A stretch of 64,000 bases of DNA from JAVVUJ01 sp964582545 (GTDB lineage: Bacteria > Bacillota > Clostridia > Peptostreptococcales > Anaerovoracaceae): assembly GCA_964582545.1 (NCBI GenBank), contig CAZOSB010000001.1:186001-250000 (forward strand), given 5' to 3'. The notes under the pieces are model-generated. The model did no database searches, was not told where the DNA came from, and worked only from the letters and a program-made list of their open reading frames with translations. Position 1 is the stretch's first letter. Each line of letters begins with the position of its first letter. A program made the position numbers and the translations under genes. Below are positions 62,722-64,000 of this stretch, piece after piece.

Positions 62722-62736
62722 TAGAAAATAAATGAG

Positions 62737-62770
62737 AAGTTCTTACAGTGAATGATGTGAGAACTTTTTT
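62737..62770 (+). terminator. Rho-independent terminator of rpmB
   Basis: Stem AAGTTCTTAC / GTGAGAACTT (one G-T pair), 10-nt loop, TTTT tail. Confidence 0.88.
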
Positions 62771-62784
62771 AATATGAAAATAAA

Positions 62785-62958
62785 CTAACAGGTAAAAAGC
62801 TTATATCCGCAAAATATCATAAGGCCTCCTAAGATTATGAGCCATACCTTAGATGGTAAGAAAAATGCACATAAAGTCACAATTCCTATGATTAGAAGAA
62901 TTAATCCAAAAAGCTCCACCTCACCAGGTCTAACACAACATTTTTTTCTGCATTTCAT
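62785..62958 (-). CDS. Tiny Cys-rich membrane protein (57 aa)
   Basis: Minus strand, ATG at 62958 with AAAAGGAGA 7 bp upstream. A basic, Cys-containing N-terminus (MKCRKKCCVRPGEVE) leads into two hydrophobic segments (about 17-33 and 37-52), and the protein ends in Cys. Not recognised as a named family. The gene follows another tiny membrane-protein gene by 24 bp in the same direction, and together they fill the rpmB-asp23 gap. Confidence 0.6.
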   Translation of the reverse strand: MKCRKKCCVRPGEVELFGLILLIIGIVTLCAFFLPSKVWLIILGGLMIFCGYKLFTC

Positions 62959-62982
62959 TTTATGGTCTCCTTTTCATTGCTT

Positions 62983-63126
62983 TTATCGCGTAAATATATG
63001 AAAACATATCAGACAGCACACCAAAAAACCCAGTATTATGTACCAGATTAGTAGGGGGATTGTTTTGATAATCAATATGGAACCGGCAATGGCCAGAACC
63101 AATCCTAACAAATTTACTCTCGTCAT
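62983..63126 (-). CDS. Tiny membrane protein (47 aa)
   Basis: Minus strand, ATG at 63126 with AAGGGTG upstream. Product starts MTRVNLLGLVLAIAG and has two hydrophobic helices covering nearly its whole length. The frame is open to an ATG at 63174, but that start has no ribosome site close enough. No known family. Probably one mRNA with the 57-aa protein downstream. Confidence 0.55.
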   Translation of the reverse strand: MTRVNLLGLVLAIAGSILIIKTIPLLIWYIILGFLVCCLICFHIFTR

Positions 63127-63287
63127 AATCAACACCCTTAACATTATATGAAAATAAAAGGAATAAGTTCTCATTAAAACTACAAATCTTTGGATTTATG
63201 GTGGATACCCATTGCAAAACAGAACATAAAAAGGTAAAATAAAATTGATAAAAATATCCAGTTGTTTTTATAGATAGGAGTTTACCG

Positions 63288-63680
63288 TTGTTTTATAAAG
63301 TTGACACCCCTCGGGGATATATCGGCATGGAAAAAGCCGTAATCGGAAAAATTATTGTGGAAGTGATAGATGGACTAGGGGGTAGGGCGGTCATTTCTAA
63401 CAAAAACGGAAAGGTGACGGGTCCCATTGCCAGAATTGGAGGGTTGGAGGATAAAAATCATATAGAGATTACCATGAACGATCAGAAGAGCATGGATATA
63501 CGCATCTATGTGGTCATCCGATTTGGATCTAGCATCAGCATGGTGACGGAAACCTTAATTGCGGAAATTAAGAAACAGGTGGAATATCATACGGATATAG
63601 AGGTCAACAGCGTTGCGGTGATGGTAACGGGCATGATCTCTAAAAATATTTCCAAGAGGAATATAGAGGTCAGAGGTTAA
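63288..63680 (+). CDS. Asp23/Gls24 (DUF322) family envelope-stress protein
   Basis: 130 aa from a TTG with AGGAG 7 bp upstream. Family pattern of alternating strands and helices: TPRGYIGMEKAVIGKII, IHIEI-type strands (HIEITMNDQKSMDIRIYVVI) and HTDIEVNSVAVMVTGM. Members associate with the membrane or act in envelope homeostasis. In many Firmicutes it is YloU, next to rpmB and fakA. Here recG follows after 5 bp instead. Confidence 0.88.
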   Translation: MFYKVDTPRGYIGMEKAVIGKIIVEVIDGLGGRAVISNKNGKVTGPIARIGGLEDKNHIEITMNDQKSMDIRIYVVIRFGSSISMVTETLIAEIKKQVEYHTDIEVNSVAVMVTGMISKNISKRNIEVRG

Positions 63681-63685
63681 ACGGA

Positions 63686-64000
63686 ATGGATAATAGGAAT
63701 CCCATGAGCTTACAGGACAGCACGGATAAAATAAAAGGCGTAGGCGCAAAAAAGGCAACCTATCTGCGTAAATTACATATAGATACGGTGGAAGACTTGC
63801 TGCTTCATTACCCGAGGACCTACGAGGATTGGCGCAATATAACGACCATCAGTAAGGTGAAGGACGGAGAAAAGGTTTTGATTCAGGGCAAGATTGTCCT
63901 GATGGTAAAAGGAAAGTATCGGTTCAATAAAAAACAAACCTTAAGGCTTTTGGTGCAGGATTCTTCGGGGGCTATGGAGGTTGTTTTTTTTAATGCGGCT
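63686..64000 (+). CDS. recG: ATP-dependent DNA helicase RecG, 3' part beyond the window
   Basis: First 105 codons only. The N-terminal wedge-domain pattern is clear: IKGVGAKKATYLRKLHIDTV, EDLLLHYPRTYEDW, then the OB-fold start (KVLIQGKIVLMVKG, LRLLVQDSSGAMEVVFFNA). RecG remodels stalled replication forks. Start at ATG 63686 or 63703; neither has a strong ribosome site. It lies 5 bp after the Asp23 gene and is probably co-transcribed. Confidence 0.92.
   Translation, partial: MDNRNPMSLQDSTDKIKGVGAKKATYLRKLHIDTVEDLLLHYPRTYEDWRNITTISKVKDGEKVLIQGKIVLMVKGKYRFNKKQTLRLLVQDSSGAMEVVFFNAA

Noticed and set aside
62960..63217. 85-codon minus-strand ORF overlapping the 47-aa gene
   Set aside because: No ribosome site, no protein-like pattern, and the overlapping frame encodes a better membrane protein.

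Overview
The window reads as a chromosomal segment of a spore-forming, low-to-mid GC, anaerobic member of the Clostridia. The main evidence is the complete spoIIAA-spoIIAB-sigF operon, a clostridial-type spoVAC-AD-AE operon, the glgC/glgD gene pair, an EtfA with an N-terminal ferredoxin domain, an arginine deiminase operon, strong AGGAGG ribosome binding sites and frequent TTG/GTG starts. The gene content would fit an amino-acid-fermenting, butyrate-type clostridium, possibly near Anaerovorax/Aminipila, but that placement is inference. I see no rRNA, tRNA, CRISPR array, prophage or intact insertion sequence.

Layout. 1-4.8 kb: a chemoreceptor whose 5' end lies outside the window, then a GGDEF-EAL-PAS-PAS-PAS-GGDEF protein. 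4.9-10 kb: housekeeping genes (typA, an MscS-type channel, a cysteine desulfurase overlapping thiI). 10.1-11.9 kb: the spoIIA operon, ending in a strong terminator that is followed immediately by about 50 bp resembling the 5' end of a bacterial group II intron. 11.9-16.3 kb: an orphan sensor-domain lipoprotein, then an acyl-CoA dehydrogenase-etfB-etfA operon preceded by a Rex-like operator. 16.5-20.1 kb: arcB-arcA-arcC. 20.1-22.1 kb: spoVA with a good sigma-G-type promoter. 22.1-30.2 kb: a class A PBP, a membrane acyltransferase, a DUF362 ferredoxin protein, a small EamA protein and an unusual ABC-F ATPase. 30.3-36.8 kb: an envelope cluster of a membrane-anchored GH26-like protein and two tandem LtaS-type synthases carrying extra C-terminal domains. 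36.8-41.5 kb: RmuC, a phosphoesterase, deoB and pdp. 41.6-44.1 kb: a PilZ protein, a DacF-type carboxypeptidase and a DUF3343 protein. 44.1-50.8 kb: argH, two-subunit fumarase, a CoA-acylating aldehyde dehydrogenase, an M29 aminopeptidase and a lipid kinase. 50.9-52.3 kb: a secreted PepD-like protein that seems to have lost its metal ligands. 52.4-62.3 kb: a complete glycogen operon (glgB-C-D-A-P and a GH13 enzyme). 62.4-64 kb: rpmB with a possible leader peptide, two tiny membrane proteins, an Asp23 protein and the start of recG.

How the parts fit. Arginine can be fermented through ArcA/ArcB/ArcC for ATP. The acyl-CoA dehydrogenase/Etf module reduces an enoyl-CoA, possibly by electron bifurcation under NADH/NAD control. 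ArgH makes fumarate that the adjacent fumarase can hydrate. The glycogen operon stores carbon, as spore formers often do before sporulation. The sporulation genes cover forespore sigma control (spoIIA), cortex peptidoglycan (dacF) and dipicolinate uptake (spoVA).

The observations most worth following are the LtaS paralogues with degenerate glycerophosphodiesterase-like tails, the catalytically dead-looking secreted PepD homologue, the intron remnant at the spoIIA terminator, the asymmetric ABC-F protein, and the palindromes overlapping the pilZ promoter.
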